Positions 43,462 through 53,909 are shown, numbered from the stretch's first letter. The stretch is 64,000 nt of DNA from Rhodothermaceae bacterium (GCA_009838195.1 VXSC01000037.1:1-64000); one strand, 5' to 3'. Numbers and translations are program-made. Notes: generated by a model not told the origin, from the letters alone.

Positions 43462-45050
43462 ACTGATCCACCGGCAGATAGCGCTTGGTTCACGATTGAT
43501 TGCGCTTCCATTGTAATCTGGGCTAAATGTTCTTCTCCCAAGAAGCTTTCCGCGTAGATCTTGTACAGATCCTCCGTTCCTGACGGCCTTGCAGCGAACC
43601 ATCCATTTTTTGTGGTCACCTTGAGTCCACCGATCATTTCGTGATTGCCGGGGGCTTTGGTGAGCTTGGATTCAATTGATTCACCTGCAAGCGTACTGGC
43701 AGTCACATGATGCGGAGATAACCTGGCCAGTGTTTCCTTCTGAACAGGTGTGGCAGGAGAGTCCATCCTTACGTATGCAGGCTTCCCAAAACGCTCAGTC
43801 ATGACTTGATAATGCTGCGCAGGATCAAGATCGGTTGCAGCGAGAATTTCCGCCGCCAAAAGTCCCAAAATGATTCCATCCTTATCGGTCGTCCATACCC
43901 TGCCATCTCTACGGAGAAAGGATGCTCCGGCACTTTCTTCACCGGCAAAGCCGCAGGTCCCTTCGTGTAATCCCGTTACAAACCACTTGAACCCAACCGG
44001 CACCTCAAAGAGCTCACGACCCAAGTCCTTTGCAACCCGGTCAATCATGGAACTGGATACAAGCGTTTTTGCAAAGCGGGCATCTTTTGACCACTCTGAG
44101 CGGTGCTCAAATAAATACTTGCCCGATACAGCCAGATAGTGATTGGGGTTCATGAGCCCACCTTTCCTGGTGACAATCCCATGCCGATCTACGTCTGGAT
44201 CATTGCCAAAAGCAATGTCATAACCCTCCACCTTTTCAACTATACGTTGCATGGCGAATTTGGACGAACAGTCCATCCGAACTTTCCCATCATGGTCAAG
44301 TGGCATGAATGCAAATGCTGGATCAACGGTGCTGTTGACGACATCAATGGAAAGGTCATAGCGCTCAGCAATCGGCTCCCAGTAATGCACCGCAGCGCCT
44401 CCCATAGGATCCACTCCAATCTTCAATCCTGCACTGCGAATCAGACCCATGTTTACAACCGAAGAAAGATCGTTCACATAAGGAGTCATCAGATCCTTTT
44501 CTACGGTTGTGGACGCACTCAGAGCCTGTTTGATTGGAATCCGTTTGACTCCCTTCAATCCACACGCCATTAACTCGCGTGCCCGCTCCTGAATTGCCTT
44601 CGTGAGACCGCTTGATGCGGGGCCGCCATGTGGCGGATTATACTTGAAGCCACCGTCCTCCGGTGGATTGTGTGACGGGGTAAGAATCACCGCATCTGCC
44701 AGATGCTCCGAATGATTGCGGTTCCATTCCAGAACCGCATGAGAAATCACCGGTGTCGGAACGTACCCTTCCCCCAGAATTACATCCAGACCATTCGCGG
44801 CAAAGACCTCAATTGCCGTGATGCTCGCGGGCTCGGACAAAGCATGGGTATCCTTGCCAAGAATAATTGGGCCGGTTGCCGACCGAAGTTCACTGACTGC
44901 CTGGCTGATAGCCAAAATATGTGCTTCGTTGAACGTGCCCTTGAGTGAAGACCCTCGATGACCTGATGTCCCAAACGTCACCTCCCCTTCCGGGGCCCCC
45001 GTGTAGTATGTGCTGACTAATCGAGCAATATCATCTGACCCGATACGCAT
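43458..45050 (-). CDS. pgm: Alpha-D-glucose phosphoglucomutase
   Basis: 530 residues, the long form of the family as in E. coli Pgm. It interconverts glucose-6-phosphate and glucose-1-phosphate for glycogen and nucleotide-sugar synthesis. The motifs are TFGTSGHRG near residue 25, the catalytic serine loop LTPSHNPPEDGGFKYN, the metal loop NDPDVDRHG, GEESAGASFLRR and RPSGTEDLYKIYAES. It lies 12 bp downstream of recN's stop on the same strand. Confidence 0.95.
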   Translation of the reverse strand: MRIGSDDIARLVSTYYTGAPEGEVTFGTSGHRGSSLKGTFNEAHILAISQAVSELRSATGPIILGKDTHALSEPASITAIEVFAANGLDVILGEGYVPTPVISHAVLEWNRNHSEHLADAVILTPSHNPPEDGGFKYNPPHGGPASSGLTKAIQERARELMACGLKGVKRIPIKQALSASTTVEKDLMTPYVNDLSSVVNMGLIRSAGLKIGVDPMGGAAVHYWEPIAERYDLSIDVVNSTVDPAFAFMPLDHDGKVRMDCSSKFAMQRIVEKVEGYDIAFGNDPDVDRHGIVTRKGGLMNPNHYLAVSGKYLFEHRSEWSKDARFAKTLVSSSMIDRVAKDLGRELFEVPVGFKWFVTGLHEGTCGFAGEESAGASFLRRDGRVWTTDKDGIILGLLAAEILAATDLDPAQHYQVMTERFGKPAYVRMDSPATPVQKETLARLSPHHVTASTLAGESIESKLTKAPGNHEMIGGLKVTTKNGWFAARPSGTEDLYKIYAESFLGEEHLAQITMEAQSIVNQALSAGGSV

Positions 45051-45062
45051 TCTATATTTCGT

Positions 45063-46769
45063 TTAATTTTTCATGAGTTCTCTGGCACTCTGCCGCATGG
45101 CATCCGTCACTTCTGATCCCGTGATCAGCATTGCGACCTGCTCCAGGGATTCTTCGCTACCCAATCGCCTTATCTGGGTTATGGTTCTACCTTCCGATAC
45201 CCGCTTTTCTACCACATAGTGCGCATGCGCCAATGCAGCAATTTGCGGCAAATGGGTGATCGCGATCACCTGGTGATTGCGAGCCAACTCCGCCATACTC
45301 CTGCCCACCTTGCGTGCAATTGAGCCACTGATTCCAACATCTATCTCATCAAATACTAGAATGGGAAGCCGGTCATTTTTTGCCAGGATCCGTTTAATGG
45401 CCAACATAATACGACTAATCTCACCCCCAGAAGCTACACGTGTAAGCGGACGAAAATCCTCTCCTGTATTTGTCGTAATCAGAAAGGCCACATCATCCAT
45501 CCCATGTGGGTAGGCCCTGTAATTCTTTGCTCCGTTCGCGGCCGTCTGCAACGAAACCCATCCTGCAGGATCCGTGTGCTTCTGAATTCGAACGCGAAGT
45601 TTTCCCGCTGCCATGCCGAGTCTTGCAAACTCTGCTGTAATGGAGGATTCGATCTCTTTGGCTACTTCGCGGCGCCTGAGAGACAATTCGTTTGCCGTAT
45701 CTGAGAGAGTTTTCTTGACATCTGCCAGATCCAGCTCCACTTTTTCAAGAGTTGCATCGTAGTTCACGGCGATCTCATACTCTTTCGCAATCTGTACACG
45801 GTGATCAAGTACCGCTCCTACACTGCCACCGTACTTTCTCTTCAGCGTGTCAAGTTCCCCTAGCCGATCACGGATTTCTTCAAGCCGACTTGGACTGAAC
45901 TCAATCCGAGCACTATAGTCCTGCAGGGTTGCAGCGATTTCCGTAACCGAGATTTGCGCTTGTTCAATCTCCTGGCTCGCCGCCTCCAAGGCGGGGTCAA
46001 TTCGTGCAAGATCCCGAAGTTCATTCTGTGCAATTGCGAGCTGGTCCGCCGTGGAATCTTCTCGAGCATAGAGCATGGAATGAAGCCGTGCAGTGACACT
46101 GTGGAGCTGCTCGGCGTGTTCCAGCCTGTTCATCTCTTGTCTCAGCGTGTCTTCTTCTCCCTCCTGCGGTGCGACCGAATCAATCTCTTCAATCTCATAT
46201 GTCAGTCTCTCGCGAGATGCTTCCAGGCTGCTTTGTCTGGTTTTGAGCGCTTCATGTTCTTTTATCAGATCACGGACCTGTACATACGCCTGTGAATACA
46301 CCGAACACATCCCTGCAAGTCCGCCAAAGCTGTCGATCAAGTTTAGATGAGTTTCCTCCCTGAGAAGCGATTGATGTTCATGTTGTCCGTGCAGGTCAAT
46401 CAACTGTGCTGCAACCCTGCGCATCACCGGAAGTGTAGCTGGCGAGTCATTGATATAGCCGCGGCTGTGGGTCTTCGCAATCTCGCGTCTGAGAATCAGT
46501 ACCGGCTGCGACGGGATCTCGTTCTCCTCCAATAGCATTGCCAGATCCGGCGATGCCCCCGCATCAAATACTCCCTCAATGATGGCTTTTCTGGCACCGG
46601 AACGGATGATACCCGTTGGGGCACGCTCTCCCAAGATCAATTTGAGAGCGCCGATCATAATGGACTTCCCTGCACCGGTTTCCCCCGTCAGAATATTGAG
46701 ACCGCCCTCAAATTCGACCTCAAGCTCATCAATGATGGCGTAATCCCGTATGTAGAGGGTACGCAGCAT
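45063..46769 (-). CDS. recN: DNA repair ATPase RecN
   Basis: An SMC-like ATPase of 568 residues that acts early in double-strand break repair. It has Walker A (GETGAGKS) near residue 34, a long coiled coil in the middle (about 160-360), the ABC signature region RVASGGEISRIMLAIK and Walker B (LPILVFDEIDVGISG). Translation begins at LRTLYIRDYAIIDEL, preceded by a good ribosome-binding site (AGAGGGGA, about 7 bp before ATG); an upstream in-frame extension into secA was rejected. It lies 13 bp after secA. Confidence 0.95.
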   Translation of the reverse strand: MLRTLYIRDYAIIDELEVEFEGGLNILTGETGAGKSIMIGALKLILGERAPTGIIRSGARKAIIEGVFDAGASPDLAMLLEENEIPSQPVLILRREIAKTHSRGYINDSPATLPVMRRVAAQLIDLHGQHEHQSLLREETHLNLIDSFGGLAGMCSVYSQAYVQVRDLIKEHEALKTRQSSLEASRERLTYEIEEIDSVAPQEGEEDTLRQEMNRLEHAEQLHSVTARLHSMLYAREDSTADQLAIAQNELRDLARIDPALEAASQEIEQAQISVTEIAATLQDYSARIEFSPSRLEEIRDRLGELDTLKRKYGGSVGAVLDHRVQIAKEYEIAVNYDATLEKVELDLADVKKTLSDTANELSLRRREVAKEIESSITAEFARLGMAAGKLRVRIQKHTDPAGWVSLQTAANGAKNYRAYPHGMDDVAFLITTNTGEDFRPLTRVASGGEISRIMLAIKRILAKNDRLPILVFDEIDVGISGSIARKVGRSMAELARNHQVIAITHLPQIAALAHAHYVVEKRVSEGRTITQIRRLGSEESLEQVAMLITGSEVTDAMRQSARELMKN

Positions 46770-46782
46770 CGGGCTGTCCCCT

Positions 46783-49700
46783 CTATTCACGTCCGTGGCA
46801 GAATTTATATTTCTTGCCGCTTCCGCACGGACAGGGGGAATTCCTGCCGACTCGCTCTCCTGCCAGAACGGGCTGACGTTTTGCACTTGGATCCCGGTCG
46901 GCCCCGTTTGATTTGGGAGCAATCACGCCGAAGGACGGCGCCGCAGGGCGGTGTCTGGCCTGGGCACGCTGACGATCCATCCGACTAGTCTGGTTTGTGT
47001 TTGCTCCCCCACGCCGCTCAACGACCGGTCCTGCCCGGAAGACGAAAGTCACTACGTTCTCGCCAATCTGCTCAATCACCTCCGAGAAAAGCCGGAATGC
47101 CTCCATCTTATACTCTACCAGTGGATCACGCTGGCCGTATGCCCGAAGGCCAATCCCCTCCTTCACCTCATCCAGCGAGCGCAAATGTTCGGTCCAGTAC
47201 TCATCAATCAACGAGAGCATCGCTGTCTTTTCGAGACTATCATTGATCTCCTGCCCTTCTGTTTCAACGACATCATCAATGCGAACGACCGTGCGCAGCC
47301 TGCGATGCCCATCGGAGAAATCTACAAACGCACGTTCCGGCTTATTCTCTGCATCACTCTCCTGAACGGTCTTCATGCTGTTGTAGAACGGCCCGGCCAG
47401 CGCGCGGCGCTTGCGCTCATAATATTCAACTGCTTTATTGAAGGCATCCTCTGTCACACCGTCATCCCCCAAATCAAAGAACCGCTGGCGGTCAATCTCG
47501 TAGTCGAAGGACAAAAGTCGGCGAAACTCTTCCCGCAACTCATCCATCTCCCCTTCACCGTGGTGACGCTGTACGAGTCGCTCAATCAGTTTGTACAGCA
47601 TATCCAAAACCTCACCCCGCATACGCTCTCCTTTCAACGCATGCATGCGACGATCGTAGATCACTTCACGCTGTGAGTTCAACACATCGTCATACTCCAG
47701 CTGTCGTTTCCGGATGGCGAAGTTATTCTGTTCCACCTTTTTCTGTGCCCGCTCAATGCTCTTGGTAACCCATGGGTGCGTGATCACTGCTCCCTCCTCA
47801 AGCTTGAGCCGATCCATGACACCTGCCACCCGGTCAGGCCCGAAGAGTCGCATCAAATCGTCTTCCAGCGACACGTAGAACTGGCTTTCTCCTGGATCTC
47901 CCTGGCGTCCCGACCGGCCTCTGAGCTGTAGATCTATACGTCGGCTTTCGTGCCGCTCTGTTCCGATAATCGCGAGCCCGCCCAACTTCACAATTCCGGC
48001 ACCAAGCTTGATGTCGGTACCACGGCCCGCCATGTTGGTGGCGATTGTGACAGCTCCCCGTCGACCAGCCTCTGCAACAATCAGAGACTCCTGCTTTGCA
48101 CGATCACGCTTTGCATTGAGCACATTATGCTGAATGCGCGCACGCTTCAGCATCCTGCTCAGGGTTTCGGATACCTCAACCGAGGTCGTACCGACAAGAA
48201 CCGGCTGTCCTTTGTCGTGATATTCTTCAATCTTATCAATGACTGCGCTGTATTTCTCCCGTTTTGATCTGAAGACAAGATCGTCCAAATCCTCCCTTGC
48301 AATGGGTTTATTGGTCGGGACTACCACAACATCCATCTTATAGATCTTGTGGAACTCTTCCGCTTCTGTTTCTGCAGTCCCGGTCATGCCAGCGAGTTTG
48401 CTGTACATCCGGAAGTAATTTTGAAGCGTGATTGTTGCATAGGTCTGGGTCGCCGCCTGTACTTTGACTCCCTCTTTCGCCTCAATCGCCTGGTGCAATC
48501 CATCTGAGTATCGCCGACCCGATAGCACCCGACCGGTGTGTGTATCCACGATCTGAACTTTTCCGTCCTGAACAATGTACTCTGTATCCCGCTCGTAAAG
48601 AGTATAAGCCTTTAACAACTGCTCAATCGCATGGAGTCTCTCCGCGCGCTCTGAATAGGTGGAATACAGTTTTCGTGTTTCTTCATCAAGGGTATTCTTC
48701 AGGACGCGCAGGTCATTCTGTAGCTTATGCTCACGCTTCTCCTCGGAAAGATCTTCACGACCCCGAATGGACTCGTACATCTTCTGTTTATGACCCTCAT
48801 ATTCCCGCTTTAAACGGGCCGTCTCCTCCCCGACGTCTGGAAGAATGAACAAATTTACATCTTCCCCTGCTGCCCGTGCAATGAACTCGCGCCCCTGATC
48901 GGTTGGCTCCAATGCATGCTGCTTCTCATCTAGTGCATAATGCATCTCATCATCCACCACCGGCATTCTCTTTGCATTATCCTGCAAATAGAAATACTCT
49001 GTCTTGCGCTTGAGTTGTTCGACACCGGGCTCCTGCAACAGCTTCATGAGCCGCCTATTTCGAGGGAAACCGCGAGATGCGCGCAAAAGCGCCAAGCCCG
49101 CGTCCGCTTCAAAGTCTTTTGCTTCTCTTTCCTCACCACGCTCAAGGGCCAGATCACGATTCTTTAGATTCTTTTCTGCTTCCGAGACAAAGCCTGCGAC
49201 CAGTCGCTTCTGTGCGTGCACAAGCCGATCAACCGCAGGCTTGAGCTCATCAAACCGACTCTTGCTCGCCTGTGGGACCGGTCCACTGATAATGAGCGGC
49301 GTTCGAGCTTCATCCACCAGGACAGAGTCCACTTCATCCACAATGGAAAAATGATGTCCGCGCTGTACCAGTTGATTGGGGTCAATCACAAACGAGTTAT
49401 CCCGCAGGTAATCAAATCCAAATTCATTGTTTGTCCCGTAGGTAATATCCGCTCGATACGCCTTGCGACGCCCTTCCGAATGTGCGTCATACCCGTCGAT
49501 TACATCTACGGTTAACCCCAGAAACTCAAAGATGGGCCCCATCCACTCGGCATCACGCTGTGCCAGATAAGGATTGACCGTGATCAGGTGCACCCCGCGA
49601 CCAAGAAGTGCATTCAGATAAACTGGTGCTACCGCAACCAGGGTTTTTCCTTCCCCTGTTTTCATCTCGGCGATATTCCCTCGATGAAGGACTACTCCAC

Positions 49701-50256
49701 CGATCAACTGCACATCATAAGGGATCATTTCCCACCGGATCACTGTCCCTCCTGCCTCCCATTCATTGGGCCAGATGGCCCAGGAGCCTTGAATTTCGGG
49801 GTAGGCACGGCGGCTACTGATGGCGTGGTCATGCTCGGTGGCGCGAACCTTCAGGGAGCCCCTTTCGGTCAGACGTCGACAGACTTCCTTGACCAGCGCA
49901 AAGGCCTCCGGGAGAATTTCGTCCAAGGTTTCTTCGCCGACCTCCAGCCACTCGTCTTCCAGTTCGTCCAACTCCTCAAAATACTCCTGTCGGTCCTCCA
50001 ATGTCAGCACCTCTTCTTTGTCTGGTGCATGTCCCGTTCGTAGCGCAGTCTGGATCTCTTGCCTTCGTTCTTCGATCTCTGCAACGGCAGCTCGAATTTT
50101 CTGCCGGTACACGTCCGTGCGTCCACGCAATTCGTCATCCGACAGCGCTTTGACAATGGGAGTCGCTTTGAGGATCTCAGCGACTACCGGCTCATACTTG
50201 CGATCAATTTCGCGCTGATTCTTATCACCGAAAAATTGATTGATGAAGTTCAACAT
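46783..50256 (-). CDS. secA: Preprotein translocase ATPase SecA (long Bacteroidota-type)
   Basis: About 1157 residues, far longer than the E. coli protein (901), as usual in Bacteroidota. It powers export through SecYEG. Walker A (MKTGEGKT), the DEVDSVLVDEARTPL helicase motif, NMAGRGTDIKL and the arginine-finger region LQLRGRSGRQGDPG are intact. The extra length comes from an insertion in nucleotide-binding domain 1 (about residues 60-130, charged) and another near residues 350-520. The C-terminus ends in the zinc and SecB-binding motif CPCGSGKKYKFCHG. ATG 50256 was chosen over an in-frame GTG at 50274 because LNFINQFFG matches the family. Confidence 0.96.
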   Translation of the reverse strand: MLNFINQFFGDKNQREIDRKYEPVVAEILKATPIVKALSDDELRGRTDVYRQKIRAAVAEIEERRQEIQTALRTGHAPDKEEVLTLEDRQEYFEELDELEDEWLEVGEETLDEILPEAFALVKEVCRRLTERGSLKVRATEHDHAISSRRAYPEIQGSWAIWPNEWEAGGTVIRWEMIPYDVQLIGGVVLHRGNIAEMKTGEGKTLVAVAPVYLNALLGRGVHLITVNPYLAQRDAEWMGPIFEFLGLTVDVIDGYDAHSEGRRKAYRADITYGTNNEFGFDYLRDNSFVIDPNQLVQRGHHFSIVDEVDSVLVDEARTPLIISGPVPQASKSRFDELKPAVDRLVHAQKRLVAGFVSEAEKNLKNRDLALERGEEREAKDFEADAGLALLRASRGFPRNRRLMKLLQEPGVEQLKRKTEYFYLQDNAKRMPVVDDEMHYALDEKQHALEPTDQGREFIARAAGEDVNLFILPDVGEETARLKREYEGHKQKMYESIRGREDLSEEKREHKLQNDLRVLKNTLDEETRKLYSTYSERAERLHAIEQLLKAYTLYERDTEYIVQDGKVQIVDTHTGRVLSGRRYSDGLHQAIEAKEGVKVQAATQTYATITLQNYFRMYSKLAGMTGTAETEAEEFHKIYKMDVVVVPTNKPIAREDLDDLVFRSKREKYSAVIDKIEEYHDKGQPVLVGTTSVEVSETLSRMLKRARIQHNVLNAKRDRAKQESLIVAEAGRRGAVTIATNMAGRGTDIKLGAGIVKLGGLAIIGTERHESRRIDLQLRGRSGRQGDPGESQFYVSLEDDLMRLFGPDRVAGVMDRLKLEEGAVITHPWVTKSIERAQKKVEQNNFAIRKRQLEYDDVLNSQREVIYDRRMHALKGERMRGEVLDMLYKLIERLVQRHHGEGEMDELREEFRRLLSFDYEIDRQRFFDLGDDGVTEDAFNKAVEYYERKRRALAGPFYNSMKTVQESDAENKPERAFVDFSDGHRRLRTVVRIDDVVETEGQEINDSLEKTAMLSLIDEYWTEHLRSLDEVKEGIGLRAYGQRDPLVEYKMEAFRLFSEVIEQIGENVVTFVFRAGPVVERRGGANTNQTSRMDRQRAQARHRPAAPSFGVIAPKSNGADRDPSAKRQPVLAGERVGRNSPCPCGSGKKYKFCHGRE

Positions 50257-50420
50257 CGTACTAAAAATTTTCACTACCCACGCTAGATGTGCCCTTTGTA
50301 GGGGGCAAACTGCGATATACCCCTATGGTACGCACTTCAACGGAGGGCGTTTAACACGCATTTAGCCTGGATCCGTTCCCCTTCCCTACGGGTACACGGC
50401 GTCATTCGTGTATCTCCATT

Positions 50421-51389
50421 ATGGCCAAGCGAAGCACTTCATTCTGGCTGGGTATCGTTATCTGTTTGTTCACAACCTCGAACGTACGGAGCCAAACGCT
50501 ATCTGGTTTCGATTTTTTGCGGCTTGAACCTTCTGCAGAAGCGGCCGCACTCGGTGGGACGCTCCCGGATGCCACCTCCAGCCAAAGTAGTGCCATCCTT
50601 TATAATCCGGCATTGCTGAATCGTAAGGCGGGGGGCAGTCTCTCGGTATCATGGCTGAACCACCTGAGTGATCTCCAGTCCGGCACGGTTACGTATGCCC
50701 ATGACCTTGGCGGGCTCGGTATGGCTGGTGTGGGAGTACGGTTCTTTCACTGGGGAAAAATAGATCAGGCCGATGCGAATGGCGAGCGCATTGGTACGCT
50801 TGCTTCTAGTAATGTTGCACTGTCTGCAGGATTATCTCGTCCATGGCACTCCCGATTCCGATACGGAGCGAGCCTCCATCTAGCCTATACCTCCATTGGT
50901 GAATTCAATGCCGTCGCAGTCGCCATGGATGTAGGGCTGGTCTACCATGTTCCTGATCAGGGCCTCACCGCCTCCATCGGGGGCACGAACGTCGGTAGAT
51001 CTCTTTCCAGTCTTGGCCAATCAAGGGATGCCATGCCCCTGGACTTGCGGATGGCTGTATCCAAGCGACTCAGGTATATCCCGGTACTCGTCGGTCTCAC
51101 GGTCTATAATCTGCAGCATATCCATGAGATTACGACGGTGAATGAGGGATTCCGGCATGCGATTTTCAGTCTGGAATTCCAGGCAATCCCTGCCTTTGAT
51201 CTCCGACTGGGCTATAACCACCGTAAACGAAACCTCAAGTCTGATCGGCGGCTGGATATGGCCGGAACGACCGTTGGATTTGGCTTGCACATCCGACGCT
51301 TTGAGCTTGATTATTCGTTCAGTTCCTGGTCATTTGCCGGGCTGCACCAGTTCACAGTGACAACCAGGTTCAGTAAGAGGGATCAATGA
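50421..51389 (+). CDS. porQ: Type IX secretion system protein PorQ-like
   Basis: A protein of 322 residues. A signal peptide (FWLGIVICLFTTSNVRSQ) is followed by LRLEPSAEAAALGG, the conserved first strand of PorV/PorQ outer-membrane barrels, and AILYNPALL, then about 12 amphipathic strands to the C-terminus (HQFTVTTRF). The length and the strand pattern fit PorQ rather than PorV (usually longer). PorQ, with PorZ and others, works in attaching T9SS cargo to the surface; three cargo proteins (one broken) are encoded in this window. It is divergent from secA by 164 bp and overlaps the following minus-strand gene by 20 bp. Confidence 0.82.
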   Translation: MAKRSTSFWLGIVICLFTTSNVRSQTLSGFDFLRLEPSAEAAALGGTLPDATSSQSSAILYNPALLNRKAGGSLSVSWLNHLSDLQSGTVTYAHDLGGLGMAGVGVRFFHWGKIDQADANGERIGTLASSNVALSAGLSRPWHSRFRYGASLHLAYTSIGEFNAVAVAMDVGLVYHVPDQGLTASIGGTNVGRSLSSLGQSRDAMPLDLRMAVSKRLRYIPVLVGLTVYNLQHIHEITTVNEGFRHAIFSLEFQAIPAFDLRLGYNHRKRNLKSDRRLDMAGTTVGFGLHIRRFELDYSFSSWSFAGLHQFTVTTRFSKRDQ

Positions 51390-52278
51390 GGCCCCTTGTT
51401 TTGAGATTGTTCACCCGATGGTAGAAGCGGTGTGGACCTATCTGTTCTTTGAGCTCCTCTTTGGAGATCCCTTGCTGAATCATTAAATAAATGGCCGTGT
51501 GCGACAGGCTCTGCGGGGACACCTCAATGCGCGTAATCATGGCAAGATCAAGCAGCCCGCGCATACGGGACCGGACAGTACGTACCTTTAACCGTTCATA
51601 CTTCTCACGGGTGCCGAGTGATTGAAAGAGCGGATCCTTTGGCCCTATCGGTTGTCGCCGCGTTGCAAGATAAGCCCTTAGGCTTTGATAGGTTTGCTGA
51701 TCCAGGGGCACAATACGCCGATTCTCCCCACGAATATTCAACTCTTCCCCCATCAGGGTATTCTCCAGGTCCTCGTAATTACATTTCGTAATTTCCGTTT
51801 CCGACAGGCCCTTACGTAGCATACAGCACAGGATGGCTTGATCACGCAGCCGAATAGGGGCCCTGCCTTCGGAAACCTTAAATAAGCGCTTGATCTCATC
51901 CTCTGTCAGGATCCCACGGCCCAAGGGACGAGGCTGGGGCTTGACCCTGATATTTTTGGCCGGATCTTCCTGTAGCAGCCCCTCATTCACGAGGAACACG
52001 AAAAATTGCCGTACTGCGGTCAGGTAAGTCTGGATCGTAGCATGGCTCACATGGCGTTCCGTTTTGAGATAGATCGGAAACTTCTCCAGATTTTCCTGGG
52101 ACAATTCCACATTCCCTCCTTGCTCCAATATCCACAACTTGAAAATCTCAAGCGACTTCCCGTATGTCTTTACGGTGGCTTGAGATTTACCCTGCGCCAG
52201 CGTGCTCAAAAAAAAATCCACACGCGCAAGGATCGCATCGGTTGTCAAGGTCTTGACTAGATCGCGATCTTTTAGCAT
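51370..52278 (-). CDS. Tyrosine-recombinase-like (XerC/D family) protein lacking catalytic residues
   Basis: 302 residues with the full Xer architecture: a SAM-like N-terminal DNA-binding domain (about 10-100: QATVKTYGKSLEIFKLWI) and a catalytic-fold domain (about 120-300). Aligned without gaps to the family, the first catalytic arginine (GLR) is serine (GLSETEI), the beta-hairpin lysine is gone (RGENRRIVPL), the HxLR box is QSLS in SPQSLSHTA, LGH is IGP, and no tyrosine sits at the nucleophile position. The gene is otherwise intact and well folded in appearance. It probably binds DNA or a partner without recombining. It shares a strand, 32 bp apart, with the E2 gene, and its 3' end overlaps porQ. 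Confidence 0.8.
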   Translation of the reverse strand: MLKDRDLVKTLTTDAILARVDFFLSTLAQGKSQATVKTYGKSLEIFKLWILEQGGNVELSQENLEKFPIYLKTERHVSHATIQTYLTAVRQFFVFLVNEGLLQEDPAKNIRVKPQPRPLGRGILTEDEIKRLFKVSEGRAPIRLRDQAILCCMLRKGLSETEITKCNYEDLENTLMGEELNIRGENRRIVPLDQQTYQSLRAYLATRRQPIGPKDPLFQSLGTREKYERLKVRTVRSRMRGLLDLAMITRIEVSPQSLSHTAIYLMIQQGISKEELKEQIGPHRFYHRVNNLKTRGLIDPSY

Positions 52279-52310
52279 GGAAGAACTCTCCGGGTATCAA
52301 CTCAGCCGTC

Positions 52311-53909
52311 TCAAAGCTCCATGTCTGGATCTAGGTTTTCAATCACTTCTGAGCATCGACGAAGGAAAGCAATCCCCATCGCCCCGTCAATGATCCGATG
52401 ATCATACGACAGGGACAAGACCATCATATGTCTGATCGCAATCGTATCACCATGGTCTGGATGTTCAATAACCACCGGACGTTTGATGATAGTTCCAGTT
52501 GCCAATATAGCAACTTGAGGCTGTAGTATGATTGGAGTTCCCATCAGAGACCCGAGTGACCCTACGTTGGTCAAGGTAAAGGTCCCTCCTTGCAGATCAT
52601 CTGGAAGCAGCTCCGACGCTCGTGCACGATGGGCTAAGTCATTGGCTGCATGGGCAAGTCCGGTGATGCTTAATCGCCCGGCATTGCGGATCACCGGCAC
52701 AATCAACCCCGACTGTTCCAGTGCGACGGCAACCCCGATATGATGGTCTTTGCGTACGATAATCTTGTCTCCTTCGACAGAGCTGTTGAGCAGTGGAAAG
52801 TCACGCAGTGCTTCTACTGCAGCATAAATCAGGAAGGGGGCGTACGTCAGCTTCACGCCATCGCGTGCATAAAAGGCCTCCTTATTGGCTTCCCGAATTC
52901 GAACCAGCCGTGTTGCGTCCACCTCTGCAAACGAGGTCACATGCGCAGCAATGCGTCGCGACTTCGTCATATGCTCGGCAATCAACTGACGCATCCGATC
53001 CATCTGGATGACCTCCACCCGATCCCCTTTCCGGCCAGAATCCCAGGGAGCCGGCGTTTTTCTGGCGGGTGACACGGCCTTCTTCTTCGGTTTGGGAGAA
53101 GGTGCGCCTTTTCGGGATTCCAAGTGATCTACAAGGTCCTTTTTTGTAATCCGCCCAGAACGCCCGGAGCCTTTGATGCCAGCTAGTTCCTCTCGGGAAA
53201 TATTCTCGGTCTCTGCAATACTGCGAACCAGTGGGCTTAGAAAACGCCCATCCTCCAAATGCCGTGCTCCCTCCGGTTCGGATGGCTCGGGTAATTTAGG
53301 TTCTGGCGCAGGCTCAGGTTCTGATACGCTCTCAGAGGGAGATGCTACTACTGGAGTATTTGCACTACCCTCCGCGCCAATAATGGCAATCGTGGTTCCA
53401 ACATCCACCGTCTCTCCTTCGGGCACCAGAATTTTCCGCACAATCCCTGCAGCAGGGGCAGGCACATCGGTATCCACTTTGTCGGTCCCGATCTCTAGGA
53501 GCGTCTCATCCAATTCAACAGAATCTCCTTCTTTCTTATGCCAAGCAATGACTGTCCCCTCAGTGATGCTCTCGCCCATTTTCGGCATTACGACGGGGGT
53601 GTCCTCAACCGTAGATGCGGCTGGTGGTGGCGGGCTGGAATCCGAGGATGTCGGCTCCGGGGTCGTTTCTTCGGTATGAATCACAGCAATCACATGCCCG
53701 ACGGGAACGGTCTCCCCCTCCGGGGTAAGGATTTTCCCGACGACTCCGGCCGTCGGCGCAGGTACATCCGTATCTACTTTGTCGGTCCCAATTTCCAGGA
53801 GCGTCTCATCCAGTTCAACAGGGTCTCCCTCTTTCTTATGCCAAACAATGACGGTTCCTTCGGTAATACTCTCGCCCATTTTGGGCATTGGGACTTCAAC
53901 CTTTGCCAT
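52311..53909 (-). CDS. 2-oxo acid dehydrogenase E2 component with two lipoyl domains
   Basis: A protein of 532 residues. Two tandem lipoyl domains (about 1-80 and 105-185) each carry the lipoylated lysine in [14 protein letters not shown] and are very similar in DNA as well. A peripheral-subunit-binding domain follows ([28 protein letters not shown]), flanked by Pro/Glu/Lys-rich linkers, and then the catalytic acyltransferase domain with the active-site motif [24 protein letters not shown] favours 2-oxoglutarate or branched-chain complexes over pyruvate dehydrogenase, but the substrate is not certain. No E1 or E3 gene is adjacent. Confidence 0.92.
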   Translation of the reverse strand: MAKVEVPMPKMGESITEGTVIVWHKKEGDPVELDETLLEIGTDKVDTDVPAPTAGVVGKILTPEGETVPVGHVIAVIHTEETTPEPTSSDSSPPPPAASTVEDTPVVMPKMGESITEGTVIAWHKKEGDSVELDETLLEIGTDKVDTDVPAPAAGIVRKILVPEGETVDVGTTIAIIGAEGSANTPVVASPSESVSEPEPAPEPKLPEPSEPEGARHLEDGRFLSPLVRSIAETENISREELAGIKGSGRSGRITKKDLVDHLESRKGAPSPKPKKKAVSPARKTPAPWDSGRKGDRVEVIQMDRMRQLIAEHMTKSRRIAAHVTSFAEVDATRLVRIREANKEAFYARDGVKLTYAPFLIYAAVEALRDFPLLNSSVEGDKIIVRKDHHIGVAVALEQSGLIVPVIRNAGRLSITGLAHAANDLAHRARASELLPDDLQGGTFTLTNVGSLGSLMGTPIILQPQVAILATGTIIKRPVVIEHPDHGDTIAIRHMMVLSLSYDHRIIDGAMGIAFLRRCSEVIENLDPDMEL

